This document shows positions 35,898 to 45,227 of a stretch of DNA of 64,000 bases, in pieces. Position 1 is the first letter of the stretch; each line of letters opens with the position of its first letter. The position numbers were made by a program, and so were the translations under genes. The notes below the pieces were generated by a model. The model was not told the origin of the DNA. It was given only the letters and a program-made list of their open reading frames with translations, and searched no databases. The DNA lies in assembly GCA_017472925.1 (NCBI GenBank), contig JAFUNS010000034.1, forward strand, positions 124,001-188,000, written 5' to 3'. This stretch comes from Bacteroides sp. (lineage in GTDB: Bacteria; Bacteroidota; Bacteroidia; Bacteroidales; Bacteroidaceae).

Positions 35898-37133
35898 GTG
35901 AATCTTTCCTTTTATATTGCCAAACGTTATCTTTTTGCCAAGAAGTCGCACAATGCCATTAATGTGATTTCGGGTGTATCGGTGTGTGGGGTGGCTTTAG
36001 CTACCTTAGCATTGATATGTACCTTGTCTGTTTTCAATGGGTTTCAAGATTTGGTAGCCACTTTATTTACCGCTTTCGACCCCCAATTGAAAATTGTAGC
36101 AACCACAGGAAAGGTGTTTGATGCACAAGATGATCGGATTCAAGCATTGCGACAATGGCCCGAAGTGGATGTTTTCTCTGAATCACTCGAAGATCATGCC
36201 ATGGTGCAATATAAAGGAAAGCAAGTCATGGTCACGCTTAAAGGTATACAGGACAATTTCAACCAACTGACGGCTATTGATAGTATCTTGTATGGAAGAG
36301 GGGAAATGGTCTTGAAAGACGAAGTGGTTGATTATGTCATCCCTGGAGTGGAGTTGGTTTCCGTATTGGGTACAGGCATCCGTTTCGTTGACCCTTTAGA
36401 AGTATACGCCCCCAAACGCGGAGCAAAAATCAATATAGCCAATCCTACAAGCAGTTTTGAAACAGGTTATTTGTATTCTTCGGGCTTAGTCTTTGCGGTA
36501 AACCAACAGAAATATGATGCTTCGTATATGCTTGCTTCTTTGGAGTTTGTACGCGAATTATTCCAATATGATACAGAAGTCAGTTCCATTGAATTGAAGT
36601 TAAAGGAGAATGCCAACACAAAAGCCGTTAAGGAATCTATCCAAAAACACTTGGGAGAACAGTTTATAGTGCTTGACCGTTACGAACAACAATCTGACAC
36701 ATTCCGCATCATGGAAGTGGAAAAGCTCATTTCATACATATTTCTGACTTTTATATTGTTGATAGCTTGTTTCAATGTGATAGGTTCGCTCTCCATGCTG
36801 ATTATTGACAAACGAGCCGATGTAGTAACGCTCCGTAATTTAGGTGCTGACAATAGATTGATATCCCACATCTTTTTATTCGAAGGATGCCTCATTTCCT
36901 TATTGGGGGCTGTTATAGGTATCGGTTTGGGATTGGTCCTTTGCCTTATACAACAAGAATTTGGCATCATTGGATTAGGGGGTGTAGGCGAAGGTTCCTT
37001 TATAGTTGATGCCTATCCCGTAAGCGTCCACTTGTCGGATGTGGTGCTTGTCTTTATAACAGTATGGGTGGTAGGATTCCTTTCTGTATGGTATCCCGTA
37101 CGTTATTTGAGTCGTCGTTTATTGGAGAAATAA
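35898..37133 (+). CDS. LolC/LolE-like ABC transporter permease (FtsX family)
   Basis: A 411-aa permease with one N-terminal helix (about 20-45, MNLSFYIAKRYLFAKKSHNAI start), a large periplasmic MacB-PCD domain, and three C-terminal helices (LISYIFLTFILLIACFNVIGS, GCLISLLGAVIGIGLGLVL and the last near 375-395). LolCE extract lipoproteins for transport to the outer membrane. The start codon is GTG at 35898, 7 bases after the rbfA stop, and no ATG fits the conserved N-terminus. It converges with murI, the stop codons being directly adjacent. Confidence 0.85.
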   Translation: MNLSFYIAKRYLFAKKSHNAINVISGVSVCGVALATLALICTLSVFNGFQDLVATLFTAFDPQLKIVATTGKVFDAQDDRIQALRQWPEVDVFSESLEDHAMVQYKGKQVMVTLKGIQDNFNQLTAIDSILYGRGEMVLKDEVVDYVIPGVELVSVLGTGIRFVDPLEVYAPKRGAKINIANPTSSFETGYLYSSGLVFAVNQQKYDASYMLASLEFVRELFQYDTEVSSIELKLKENANTKAVKESIQKHLGEQFIVLDRYEQQSDTFRIMEVEKLISYIFLTFILLIACFNVIGSLSMLIIDKRADVVTLRNLGADNRLISHIFLFEGCLISLLGAVIGIGLGLVLCLIQQEFGIIGLGGVGEGSFIVDAYPVSVHLSDVVLVFITVWVVGFLSVWYPVRYLSRRLLEK

Positions 37134-37958
37134 TTATCCTAACGAAATGCTTTCGACAAGCATATCCTTTTGGTGTAAAAACACTTCAGCCGATTCTTGA
37201 AACTTGCTCTCACTCTCTGTCGTAAGAAAACGGCAAGTACCGGTCTTGGTGCATCGAGTATTGATTTCAGGATGTCGTTGCAAATAATCCTTCAAACTCT
37301 CAGCCACATATTCCCCTTGAGCAATGATGCGAACATGGGGCGGTGTAAATTGTTTGATTTTATCTATCAGCAAAGGATAATGGGTGCAACCTAATATAAT
37401 CGTATCAATTAAATGATCTTTCTCCATCAACCGATTGATATGCTGACGGACGAAATAATCGGCTCCTTCTGAATGAGATTCGTTGTTTTCCACTATCGGA
37501 ACCCACATGGGGCATGCTTCGCCGGTGACTATAATATCTGGATACAGCTTATGTATTTCCATGACATACGATTCCGACTTAATGGTACCACTGGTTGCCA
37601 AAATGCCTACATGCTTACTTTGGGTTATCTCACCAATACACTCAGCTGTAGGACGGATGACTCCTAATACTCTGCGGGTTTCATCAATCTGTGGCAGATT
37701 GATTTGTTGGATGCTTCTCAATGCTTTAGCCGAAGCTGTATTGCAAGCTAAAATAACCAGAGGGCAACCTAACTCAAAGAGTTTTTCTACGGCTTGCAAA
37801 GTAAATTCATAAACCACTTCGAAAGAACGAGTGCCATAGGGGGTACGAGCATTATCGCCCAAGTAAATATAATCGTACTGAGGCAATAGTTCTCGTATTT
37901 TATCCAATATGGTCAGCCCTCCATATCCGGAATCGAAAACACCAATGGCTCCTTTCAT
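37134..37958 (-). CDS. murI: glutamate racemase
   Basis: A 274-aa cofactor-independent racemase making D-glutamate for peptidoglycan. The N-terminal IGVFDSGYGGLTIL lies at residues 5-18, the first catalytic cysteine in LACNTASA (near 73), and the second in ILGCTHYPLL (near 188). The protein is complete. Its promoter TATCTTTG lies 26 bases before the ATG. It has no intergenic room on its 3' side, where it meets the LolE-like gene. Confidence 0.95.
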   Translation of the reverse strand: MKGAIGVFDSGYGGLTILDKIRELLPQYDYIYLGDNARTPYGTRSFEVVYEFTLQAVEKLFELGCPLVILACNTASAKALRSIQQINLPQIDETRRVLGVIRPTAECIGEITQSKHVGILATSGTIKSESYVMEIHKLYPDIIVTGEACPMWVPIVENNESHSEGADYFVRQHINRLMEKDHLIDTIILGCTHYPLLIDKIKQFTPPHVRIIAQGEYVAESLKDYLQRHPEINTRCTKTGTCRFLTTESESKFQESAEVFLHQKDMLVESISLG

Positions 37959-37983
37959 AATCTTCTTTTTGATTTATTTGGGA

Positions 37984-37991
37984 CAAAGATA
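37984..37991 (-). promoter_or_regulatory. promoter -7 element for murI
   Basis: The minus strand reads TATCTTTGTCC, matching TAnnTTTG. Confidence 0.55.
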
Positions 37992-38012
37992 ATGATTTGT
38001 TTTGTAATACAT

Positions 38013-38033
38013 CGTTTTATTAATTATAAAACG
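38013..38033. repeat. small hairpin of the AAAACGTCGT repeat family
   Basis: CGTTTTAT-TAATT-ATAAAACG forms an 8-bp stem and is followed by TCGTGTTACGAAGCG. The sequence echoes the hairpins at 9533 and 34827. Confidence 0.5.
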
Positions 38034-38068
38034 TCGTGTTACGAAGCGTGGAGAATAGGTAAGTGCAT

Positions 38069-38106
38069 AAAAAAGGTGGATGGGCCTTTTGACGCATCCA
38101 CCTTTG
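38069..38106 (-). terminator. terminator of the bamA-skp operon
   Basis: The stem AAAGGTGGATG(C/G) / GCATCCACCTTT sits behind the last OmpH-like gene. Its loop and stem echo the hairpins at 135 and 9380. Confidence 0.8.
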
Positions 38107-38124
38107 TATTATTAAAATAAGTTA

Positions 38125-38625
38125 TTACAAACCTAACTTAGCCTTTACAGCAGCAGTAACATCTGTAGACAATGTTTCGCTTACAAAAGGAATGTTGGTT
38201 GAAGTCAAATCGAAAATGTATACATAACCACCTTCTTGACCAACAGCCTTGATAGCGTCATCCACCTTCTTGGCAATAGGTTCCAACATTTGCATCCAGC
38301 TTTGGTTCAATTGTTGTTGGGCATCTTGTTGGAATTGCATACCTCTTTCGTTCAAGTCCTGCAATTCTTTCATACGGCGATCCTTAATGTTTTGGGGCAA
38401 GTTAGCCTGTTCTTCTTGGAAAGCTGCATATTTCTTGTTCAAGTCATCAGTAGCGCGTTGGATTTCATCCATATACTGTTTTTCCATAGCCTTGATGTCT
38501 GTCTGAGCCTTAGTAAAGTCAGGCATAACATTAATAATTTCTTGGACCTTAACGTGGCCAAACTTTTGTGCGAATACGCTCATTGGAGCGATAAGCAAAA
38601 GAATTAAAGCAATTTTTTTCAACAT
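38125..38625 (-). CDS. OmpH/Skp-family periplasmic chaperone (second copy)
   Basis: A 166-aa secreted protein with a signal peptide (residues 1-19, ending VFAQ) and a long charged alpha-helical coiled-coil (about 40-125) framed by short beta segments (FGHVKVQEII; GGYVYIFDL). Skp-like trimers hold unfolded outer-membrane proteins during transit to BamA. It is the last gene of the operon, with its own short spacer of 54 bases behind a paralogue. The paralogues differ clearly in sequence, so they may have separate clients. Confidence 0.88.
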   Translation of the reverse strand: MLKKIALILLLIAPMSVFAQKFGHVKVQEIINVMPDFTKAQTDIKAMEKQYMDEIQRATDDLNKKYAAFQEEQANLPQNIKDRRMKELQDLNERGMQFQQDAQQQLNQSWMQMLEPIAKKVDDAIKAVGQEGGYVYIFDLTSTNIPFVSETLSTDVTAAVKAKLGL

Positions 38626-38679
38626 AGTTCTTATTTATTTTTAATGATTACAATTCTATTCAGTTGCAAATGTATGAAA

Positions 38680-39195
38680 TTAATTTGAATATCCTAACTT
38701 TGAGAGGATTTCATTGCTAATATCGATGCGTGGTGAGGCAAAAATGAGGCTGCTTGCCGATGCTCTATCTATTACTGCATCATAGCCACGTTGCAAAGCA
38801 ATCTGTTTCACAGCTTCATAAATATTGTCTTCAATAGGAGCTATCAACTCTTCTTGTTTCTTGGCCATCTCACCTTCAGGACCAAAATATTTCATTCTCA
38901 ATTCGGCTGCTTCCTTTTCTTTGGCTACAATAGCTTCTTCCTTTTGGGTTCTTTGTGTGGCAGTTAGCTTAGCCGATGTCTGTTGATAAGCCTTGTAAAG
39001 GCTTTCTGCTTCCTTTGCTTTGGCTTCAACGGCTTTTTGATATTGCTGCGAAAGCTGCTCCAACTGATTGTTGGCTTCTTGATAAGCTGGAATATTCTCT
39101 AAAATATATTCCATGTCTATCAATGCAAATTTCTGTGCATGCATACCCAATAGGCTGATCATGCAGAATACCGACAATAAAAATACTTTCTTCAT
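38680..39195 (-). CDS. OmpH/Skp-family periplasmic chaperone (first copy)
   Basis: A 171-aa protein with a signal peptide (1-20, cleaved after HAQ) and a Skp-type coiled-coil (QEANNQLEQLSQQYQKAVEA onward, about 38-105), ending in a beta strand pair (AVIDRASASSLIF). It lies 19 bases behind bamA and so is co-expressed with the outer-membrane assembly machine it serves. Confidence 0.9.
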   Translation of the reverse strand: MKKVFLLSVFCMISLLGMHAQKFALIDMEYILENIPAYQEANNQLEQLSQQYQKAVEAKAKEAESLYKAYQQTSAKLTATQRTQKEEAIVAKEKEAAELRMKYFGPEGEMAKKQEELIAPIEDNIYEAVKQIALQRGYDAVIDRASASSLIFASPRIDISNEILSKLGYSN

Positions 39196-39214
39196 AGTAG
39201 TTACGTTTTATAGT

Positions 39215-41860
39215 TTAGAATTCTTGTCCTAAGATAAAGTGGAATTGGCTTCCGCTATATTGTGAAGAGCCATTGATCTTGTCGAAACCATACGCCCAGT
39301 CGATACCCATCATACCAATCATAGGAAGGAAGATACGTACACCCAAACCTGCAGAGCGCTTCAAACTGAACGGATTAAACTTGCTAACTTCTGTCCATGC
39401 ATTACCACCTTCAATGAAGCCAAGCGCATAAATGCTTGTTGAGTTTTCCAACATCAACGGGTAACGGAGTTCGGCACCTAAACGAACATAGGCATAACCT
39501 TCGCTACCATATGGTGTCAATGAACCGTTTTCATAACCACGGAGTGCAATTGTCTCGGATGCATAGCTTACGCTATAACCTGTCATACCGTCACCACCCA
39601 TGTAGAATGTTTCGAATGGCGATTTCTTATATTTATTATAATGACCTAACAAACCGAATTCGGCACGTGTCATGATAACAGGACACTTTTGTGCTTGCCA
39701 AAGGGCTGTGTAAGATTTGAACTTGAATTTCCATTTGTGGTATTCAATCCAATTATATACACTGGCTGCTTCTTCATAATCATTCTTGCCATAGGTTGAA
39801 TAGTCCTTGTTGCTGAACAAAGAATAAGGAGGCGTTAAATGAACAGAAGCTGTAAATTCCGATCCCTTACGAGGGAATATCGGGTTGTCGGTAGAGTTAC
39901 GCGACAAAGTAAAGCCCAAGCTTAAATTGTTACAGTTACCTGTAGACATGTATTCACCATTGTTCAGACGGATGTACAAATAACTCCAATCCTTCAACAC
40001 GAAACGTTGGAAAGACAATTCTGCTGACAAAGTGAAATAGTCGTCCGGCCATCTCAAACGCTTACCCCAACCGATGGAAGCACCATACATCTGTATAGAC
40101 TTGTCGGGGTCGTAATAAGATTCATAATTATACATACCACTATTGCCATAATAACTTCCATAACCATACATATAGTTATAATAGTTGTTCATGTAGGCAG
40201 AGTTGTAATAGTTGCTGCTGATGTCTGTCTGAACAGAATAGAATGCCGATACAGAGAATGAGTTCGGACGCTTTCCTCCAAACCAGGGGTCAAAGAATGA
40301 TACACTATACGATTGATAATAGCTACCATTGGTTTGTCCGCTGATGGTCAATGTTTGTCCGTCACCTTGAGGGAGAATACCGCGATAATTGTCGGTCTTC
40401 TTGAACAAATTGGCCATAGAGAAGTTGGTGAATTTCAAACTCAACTTACCGATGACACCGGTTTGTCCCCAACCAGCCGAGAATTCTACTTGGTCGTTGG
40501 CTTTGGATTCCAAGTTCCAGTTAATGTCCACTGTACCATTTACCCCATCAGGTTGCACATCAGGCTGAATGTTTTCAGGATTAAAGTGTCCCATCTGTGC
40601 AATTTCACGATAAGAACGTTCAAGGGCATCTTTATTGAACAAGTCGCCTGGTTTGGTACGAAGTTCACGACGTACCACGTTTTCATACAGACGGTCGTTA
40701 CCATTGATGCGTACACGGTTGATGGTAGCTTGGGGACCTTCAATTACACGCATTTCCAAGTCAATGGAGTCGCCATCAATGTTAACTTCCACTGGATCGA
40801 GATTGTAAAACACATAGCCTTGGTTGTAATAATCGTTGCCTATAGCATCATCGTCTTCGCTGATACGTTCCTTCAATAATTTCTGATTATAGACATCGCC
40901 CTTCTTCATGCGGAGCTTGTGAGCCAAATAATCCGAATTATAAACCGTGTTACCTACCCAATCAATGTTACGTACATAATATTTGTCACCTTCTTCAATG
41001 CGCATGTATACATCTACGGTACGGTCATCAAATGATGTAACGCTGTCCACTACGATCAAGGCGTCACGATATCCCAATTCATTATACTTGTCTATAATGA
41101 GTTGTTTGTCTTCTTCGTATTTTTCTTCAATGAATTTCTTTGTACGGAAAATGTTAGCCAACTTGTTCTTTTCGTTGGTCTTTTTCATGATTCGTTTCAG
41201 CTTCTTGTCGCTCAGAACAGTGTTTCCATCAATGGTTATTTGATGTACCTTGACTTTTTCTTTTTTGTCAATCATGATGTCAACATCTACCTGATCCTTG
41301 TTGCCTTCCAGATTGCGTTCTACAATGGTCACCTCTGCATTCTTGAATCCTTTGTCATCAAAATGCCTTTTGATGATAATCTTGGCACGGTCAATCATGT
41401 TTGGTGTAATCTGCGTACCCTTGGCCATACTTAATTTGGCTTCCAAATCTTCGCGCTCGCTTTTCTTAATACCATGATAATGAATGTCGGCAATACGCGG
41501 ACGTTGGGCAAGGATGATTTTCAAATAGATTTTATCACCTACAATCTTCTCAGCTTCAATCTTTACGTCAGAAAACAAACCGTGTCTCCAATAATGCTTG
41601 ACAGCTGTTGTAATTTCGTCACCCGGCACAGTGATGGTTTGTCCCACCGACAATCCGGATAGACCTATCAATACATAGTCTTCGTAATTTTTTACACCTT
41701 CTACTTTTATACCACCAATTTCGTATTTCTTGGGTGTACCTGTATAGGTGATAACAGGGCTGTTGTTCTCTTCCAATGCAATTTCCTGAGCTTTACTCTG
41801 GACATTGAAGCAGAACAGACTTGTTAATATTAATAATATGGATGAAATTCGATAGATCAT
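39215..41860 (-). CDS. bamA: outer membrane protein assembly factor BamA
   Basis: An 881-aa Omp85 protein that inserts beta-barrel proteins into the outer membrane. It has a signal peptide (1-25), five POTRA domains (about 45-430; IGGIKVEGVKNY opens the first, VHQITIDGNTVLSDKKLKRIM is within the third) and a 16-strand barrel (about 470-881) closing with aromatic-ended FHFILGQEF. An unusual Tyr/Asn-rich stretch (residues about 547-590, largely Y, N, G and S) lies in what should be a surface loop. It is in the middle of the operon DUF6242-uppS-bamA-skp-skp. Confidence 0.95.
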   Translation of the reverse strand: MIYRISSILLILTSLFCFNVQSKAQEIALEENNSPVITYTGTPKKYEIGGIKVEGVKNYEDYVLIGLSGLSVGQTITVPGDEITTAVKHYWRHGLFSDVKIEAEKIVGDKIYLKIILAQRPRIADIHYHGIKKSEREDLEAKLSMAKGTQITPNMIDRAKIIIKRHFDDKGFKNAEVTIVERNLEGNKDQVDVDIMIDKKEKVKVHQITIDGNTVLSDKKLKRIMKKTNEKNKLANIFRTKKFIEEKYEEDKQLIIDKYNELGYRDALIVVDSVTSFDDRTVDVYMRIEEGDKYYVRNIDWVGNTVYNSDYLAHKLRMKKGDVYNQKLLKERISEDDDAIGNDYYNQGYVFYNLDPVEVNIDGDSIDLEMRVIEGPQATINRVRINGNDRLYENVVRRELRTKPGDLFNKDALERSYREIAQMGHFNPENIQPDVQPDGVNGTVDINWNLESKANDQVEFSAGWGQTGVIGKLSLKFTNFSMANLFKKTDNYRGILPQGDGQTLTISGQTNGSYYQSYSVSFFDPWFGGKRPNSFSVSAFYSVQTDISSNYYNSAYMNNYYNYMYGYGSYYGNSGMYNYESYYDPDKSIQMYGASIGWGKRLRWPDDYFTLSAELSFQRFVLKDWSYLYIRLNNGEYMSTGNCNNLSLGFTLSRNSTDNPIFPRKGSEFTASVHLTPPYSLFSNKDYSTYGKNDYEEAASVYNWIEYHKWKFKFKSYTALWQAQKCPVIMTRAEFGLLGHYNKYKKSPFETFYMGGDGMTGYSVSYASETIALRGYENGSLTPYGSEGYAYVRLGAELRYPLMLENSTSIYALGFIEGGNAWTEVSKFNPFSLKRSAGLGVRIFLPMIGMMGIDWAYGFDKINGSSQYSGSQFHFILGQEF

Positions 41861-41871
41861 TTTATCTGACT

Positions 41872-42603
41872 TTATATTTGTTCACTGGTTTTTCCAAATC
41901 GGCGTTCTCTTCCTTGATAATCGCAAATGGCCTTGCAGAATTCTTCTTCCTTGAAATCCGGCCAGAATGTATCGCAAAAATATAACTCTGAATAAGCGCA
42001 TTGCCACAACAGATAGTTGCTGAGGCGTATTTCTCCACCCGTACGAATCAGCAATTCAGGGTCGGGCATGAAATGTGTGCTTAGGTGTTGGTCTATGGTT
42101 TGGTCGGTTATTTCATCAACGACCAAATCACCGTCCTTTACTTTTTGGGCTATTTGTTTCATGGCATGAGTTATCTCCCATTTGGAAGAATAACTGAGAG
42201 CAAGTGTAAGACACATTCCTGTATTGACAGAAGTCCGCTCTATACATTTGTTGAGTCTCTCGAGCACCATGGGTGGCAATTTCTCTGTATCGCCAATGAT
42301 GCGGAAACTGATGTTGTTCTTCATGAAGATTTCTTCTTCAATCGATTCCATCAGCAATGCCATCAGTGCATTGACTTCGTCTTGCGGACGATTCCAGTTT
42401 TCTGTAGAAAATGTATAGAGTGTCAGGTATTTAACTCCTAACTTAGCCGCTTCTTCTGCAATGACATGTACGGTTTCTGCACCGGCTTGATGCCCCATAC
42501 TACGCACTTGTCCCCGTTGCTTGGCCCATCTTCCGTTGCCGTCCATAATGATGGCTACATGTGCGGGTATACGGTCTCTATCTATTTGCTCGCTATATAA
42601 CAT
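41872..42603 (-). CDS. uppS: isoprenyl transferase (undecaprenyl diphosphate synthase)
   Basis: A 243-aa cis-prenyltransferase making the C55 carrier lipid for peptidoglycan and surface glycans. [14 protein letters not shown] lies at residues 18-31 with catalytic D21. [14 protein letters not shown] follows near 79, and the C-terminal [15 protein letters not shown] plus YSELYF near 190-210. It sits 11 bases ahead of bamA and 17 behind the DUF6242 gene. Confidence 0.95.
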   Translation of the reverse strand: MLYSEQIDRDRIPAHVAIIMDGNGRWAKQRGQVRSMGHQAGAETVHVIAEEAAKLGVKYLTLYTFSTENWNRPQDEVNALMALLMESIEEEIFMKNNISFRIIGDTEKLPPMVLERLNKCIERTSVNTGMCLTLALSYSSKWEITHAMKQIAQKVKDGDLVVDEITDQTIDQHLSTHFMPDPELLIRTGGEIRLSNYLLWQCAYSELYFCDTFWPDFKEEEFCKAICDYQGRERRFGKTSEQI

Positions 42604-42620
42604 AACTTTTCTGTTCGATT

Positions 42621-43997
42621 TTATGGGTTTACGAATCCCAATTTATTGATTCTGCCTCGCCAAACTTCGCCTGTCTTTCCCCACATGAACCATACAAACA
42701 GATTGTCATCAACTACGAATGAATAATTGCCCTCTGCTTGGGTATAGAGTGTGGCGAATTCTTCGGGGAACACAACATCTTCTGTAACCTTTTCCCAACC
42801 TATTCCATTGTCGTTAGATGCATAGAAATATTCAAAGGCTTTAACAGAAGAATCGTTCTTTCCGGGACCACCGAAGCTATACAACAAATTGTTATAGTAA
42901 ATCATTCCTGCATTTTCCATGTTGGGACATTCATGTTTGTTCCCTTCCATGGTAAGGGGTGTCCATTCATGTTCTGTTGCCAATTGCGACCATACGATGT
43001 TGGCCGAATCGTTTTCCACATTGTTTTCGCCCATCAACACAATACGGTGAAGTTTATTGTTGGTTGTCAACGGGTAAGAAGCATATGAATAAGTTCCTTT
43101 TGCAAAATCGGCAGGAAGAGTCGAATAAGTGGTCCATACTGTTCCGTCCGAGGTTTCAGCATACAAATTGTCCACAGTTGTTGCTATGAGCTTTGTGACT
43201 TCTTTTTCATCAATCGCTGCAACAAGTTGGCTTATCTTTTGTTTACTCTCTGTCGGAACCCAATTTATACCGTTGCTTGAACAATACAAATCATTTCCTG
43301 CTAAGATATAGAGATGCTCTCCCCAAACGATAACCGATGAATAATCTGCCTTGACGGGAATGTCGATAGGCTGGAGGTTGGTCCATTCGGCTCCATCATT
43401 CTGGCCGGTCATAGTAACAGCCACTTGTTCTTCTTGGTCGGCGAATACCAGAATCTGTTGATTGAAATATACTGCTTTTTGGTTGCGGATGTTCGCATTG
43501 AAGTTGCTCTCTACACGTGTCCATCTCATTTCCTTTGGGTCTTGTTGATGTACGTTTATCTTCGCAGTGTAGGTACGTCCATAAGAACCTTGCATAGACA
43601 TCACCTTGAATTGGATAGGCTTACGGAAATCCAATGAGTCTCCTTCTTCCCAGATGGAATCTGTCTCTGCTACGATAAATACATATCCGTCAGCTTTGAT
43701 TTCTGCTACCACCTTACTTACATCTGTTCCCACGGGCAGAGAGTCTACGTTATAGATAAGCCCTTGATTCTGGTCGATGGCAAAAGGATAATTGCTGCCA
43801 GTTACAGTGGTTGTCAGTGTAGTGTCTTTCCCATTAACAGTGGCCGGATATTTCGTATCAATATTATTAATCTTAAAAGAGGTGATACTGGCATCCGAGC
43901 TGTACTCAATTTCGAATTCTTCATCTTCCAGACAAGATGTAGCGATGAATGCCGTTATAAAAAGACATGTGATAATATTCAGTAATCTTATATTCAT
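42621..43997 (-). CDS. DUF6242-type lipoprotein
   Basis: A 458-aa lipoprotein (signal with lipobox ATSC near residue 22). The N-terminal part (about 30-150) is a beta-sandwich with the pattern [20 protein letters not shown]. The rest has repeats with evenly spaced Trp and Gly ([37 protein letters not shown]-type strands), consistent with a kelch-like or sialidase-like propeller. It matches the Bacteroidales DUF6242 family, whose job is not known. It is first in the uppS-bamA operon and shares its promoter at 44026, suggesting an envelope role. Confidence 0.8.
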   Translation of the reverse strand: MNIRLLNIITCLFITAFIATSCLEDEEFEIEYSSDASITSFKINNIDTKYPATVNGKDTTLTTTVTGSNYPFAIDQNQGLIYNVDSLPVGTDVSKVVAEIKADGYVFIVAETDSIWEEGDSLDFRKPIQFKVMSMQGSYGRTYTAKINVHQQDPKEMRWTRVESNFNANIRNQKAVYFNQQILVFADQEEQVAVTMTGQNDGAEWTNLQPIDIPVKADYSSVIVWGEHLYILAGNDLYCSSNGINWVPTESKQKISQLVAAIDEKEVTKLIATTVDNLYAETSDGTVWTTYSTLPADFAKGTYSYASYPLTTNNKLHRIVLMGENNVENDSANIVWSQLATEHEWTPLTMEGNKHECPNMENAGMIYYNNLLYSFGGPGKNDSSVKAFEYFYASNDNGIGWEKVTEDVVFPEEFATLYTQAEGNYSFVVDDNLFVWFMWGKTGEVWRGRINKLGFVNP

Positions 43998-44025
43998 TTG
44001 TAATAGCTTCTTTTGTTACAAGTTG

Positions 44026-44033
44026 CAAAAGTA
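44026..44033 (-). promoter_or_regulatory. promoter -7 element for the DUF6242-uppS-bamA-skp operon
   Basis: The minus strand reads TACTTTTGCAAC, a TAnnTTTG match 29 bases before the ATG. Confidence 0.55.
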
Positions 44034-44118
44034 GGAAGATTTTTCTCACCATAGAAGTTTTGAAGCAAGTTTTATATTAATTTATAGATAAAATAAGTCT
44101 TTTTTTCAGCTATTTGGC

Positions 44119-45180
44119 TTAAATCTCACGTCCAAATGGTTTCTTGAACACATATTTTAACTCTCTTCCGAATCGGTGCTCTGTTAAAAAAACATATTTT
44201 TGAGGGATGATTGGTGCCTTTACTCCATTTTCTATTGCTATAGGTGAGGTCTCCACACAGATCTCGTCCCAGTATTCTGTATCGATAAAGGATTGCAGAA
44301 GAATTGCTCCACCTTCCACCATCAGCGACTGAATCTTTTGGTTATAAAGCGTTTCCATTATTTGAGGAAGAATGTTGCCCTTGAAGTCCAACGTCACATA
44401 TTCCACGTTGGGGTAGGGGGAGACTTCGTTCTTCTGAGTAAAGACAAGTGTCCTTACTGAACCGTTGAATAGCTGCAGGTGAGTAGGAAGTGTCAAATCC
44501 TTGTCTATCACTAACCTTAATGGATTCTTTCCATACCAGTGGCGGGTAGAAAGCGACGGATTGTCGAGCAATGCCGTTTTTCTTCCCACTAGAATGGCTG
44601 TATGTTCTGCCCTTTTTTTGTGTACGAGCATGGATGTGAGTGGAGTGGAAAAAACTACGGGACTTCCGTTTGTGCGTTCGTTGTCTATGTATCCATCAGC
44701 CGATTGCGCCCATTTTAATAAGATATAAGGACGATGATGTGTGTGAAACGTAATGAATCGTCGGATTAATTCTCGGCACTCTTCTTCCAATACCCCTACG
44801 ATGACCTCGATACCCGCATCGCGAAGTTTCTGTATGCCCCTTCCAGCCACTTCCGAAAAAGGGTCTACACACCCTACCACCACACGAGGTATTCCCTTGC
44901 TGATGATTAAATCGGCACAAGGCGGTGTTTTCCCATAATGTGAACAAGGTTCCAGACTGACGTAAATGGTCGATTCCTTCAGCATTTGCTCGTCCTTCAC
45001 CGAGCGGATGGCATTCACTTCAGCATGGGCCTCCCCGCAACGGGCATGGTAACCTTCGCCTATTATGTGATCGTCTTTATGTACAATAACGGCTCCCACC
45101 ATGGGGTTGGGTGCAGCATTGCAAAGGCCGTTTCGAGCCAATTGAACGCAGCGGGCCATATATTTTTCGTCTTTTGTCAT
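44119..45180 (-). CDS. ribD: bifunctional riboflavin deaminase/reductase RibD
   Basis: A 354-aa enzyme carrying out the second and third steps of riboflavin synthesis. The N-terminal CDA-type deaminase has H52 and E54 (AHAEVNAI) and zinc cysteines C79 and C88 (PCSHYGKTPPC). The C-terminal RibD_C reductase starts near 145 (RPYILLKWAQSADGYI) and contains EGGAILLQSFI. The frame is open for 52 more codons upstream, but that would run across the prmC promoter and into prmC, so MTKDEKY at 45180 is taken as the start. Confidence 0.93.
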   Translation of the reverse strand: MTKDEKYMARCVQLARNGLCNAAPNPMVGAVIVHKDDHIIGEGYHARCGEAHAEVNAIRSVKDEQMLKESTIYVSLEPCSHYGKTPPCADLIISKGIPRVVVGCVDPFSEVAGRGIQKLRDAGIEVIVGVLEEECRELIRRFITFHTHHRPYILLKWAQSADGYIDNERTNGSPVVFSTPLTSMLVHKKRAEHTAILVGRKTALLDNPSLSTRHWYGKNPLRLVIDKDLTLPTHLQLFNGSVRTLVFTQKNEVSPYPNVEYVTLDFKGNILPQIMETLYNQKIQSLMVEGGAILLQSFIDTEYWDEICVETSPIAIENGVKAPIIPQKYVFLTEHRFGRELKYVFKKPFGREI

Positions 45181-45200
45181 CGTCTTTCTTCTTAAATTCC

Positions 45201-45208
45201 TAATTTTG
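45201..45208 (+). promoter_or_regulatory. promoter -7 element for prmC-recX-comF
   Basis: TAATTTTG matches TAnnTTTG, 20 bases before the prmC ATG, in the 47-base gap shared with ribD. Confidence 0.5.
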
Positions 45209-45227
45209 TATCCGAAAAAGAATTGAG

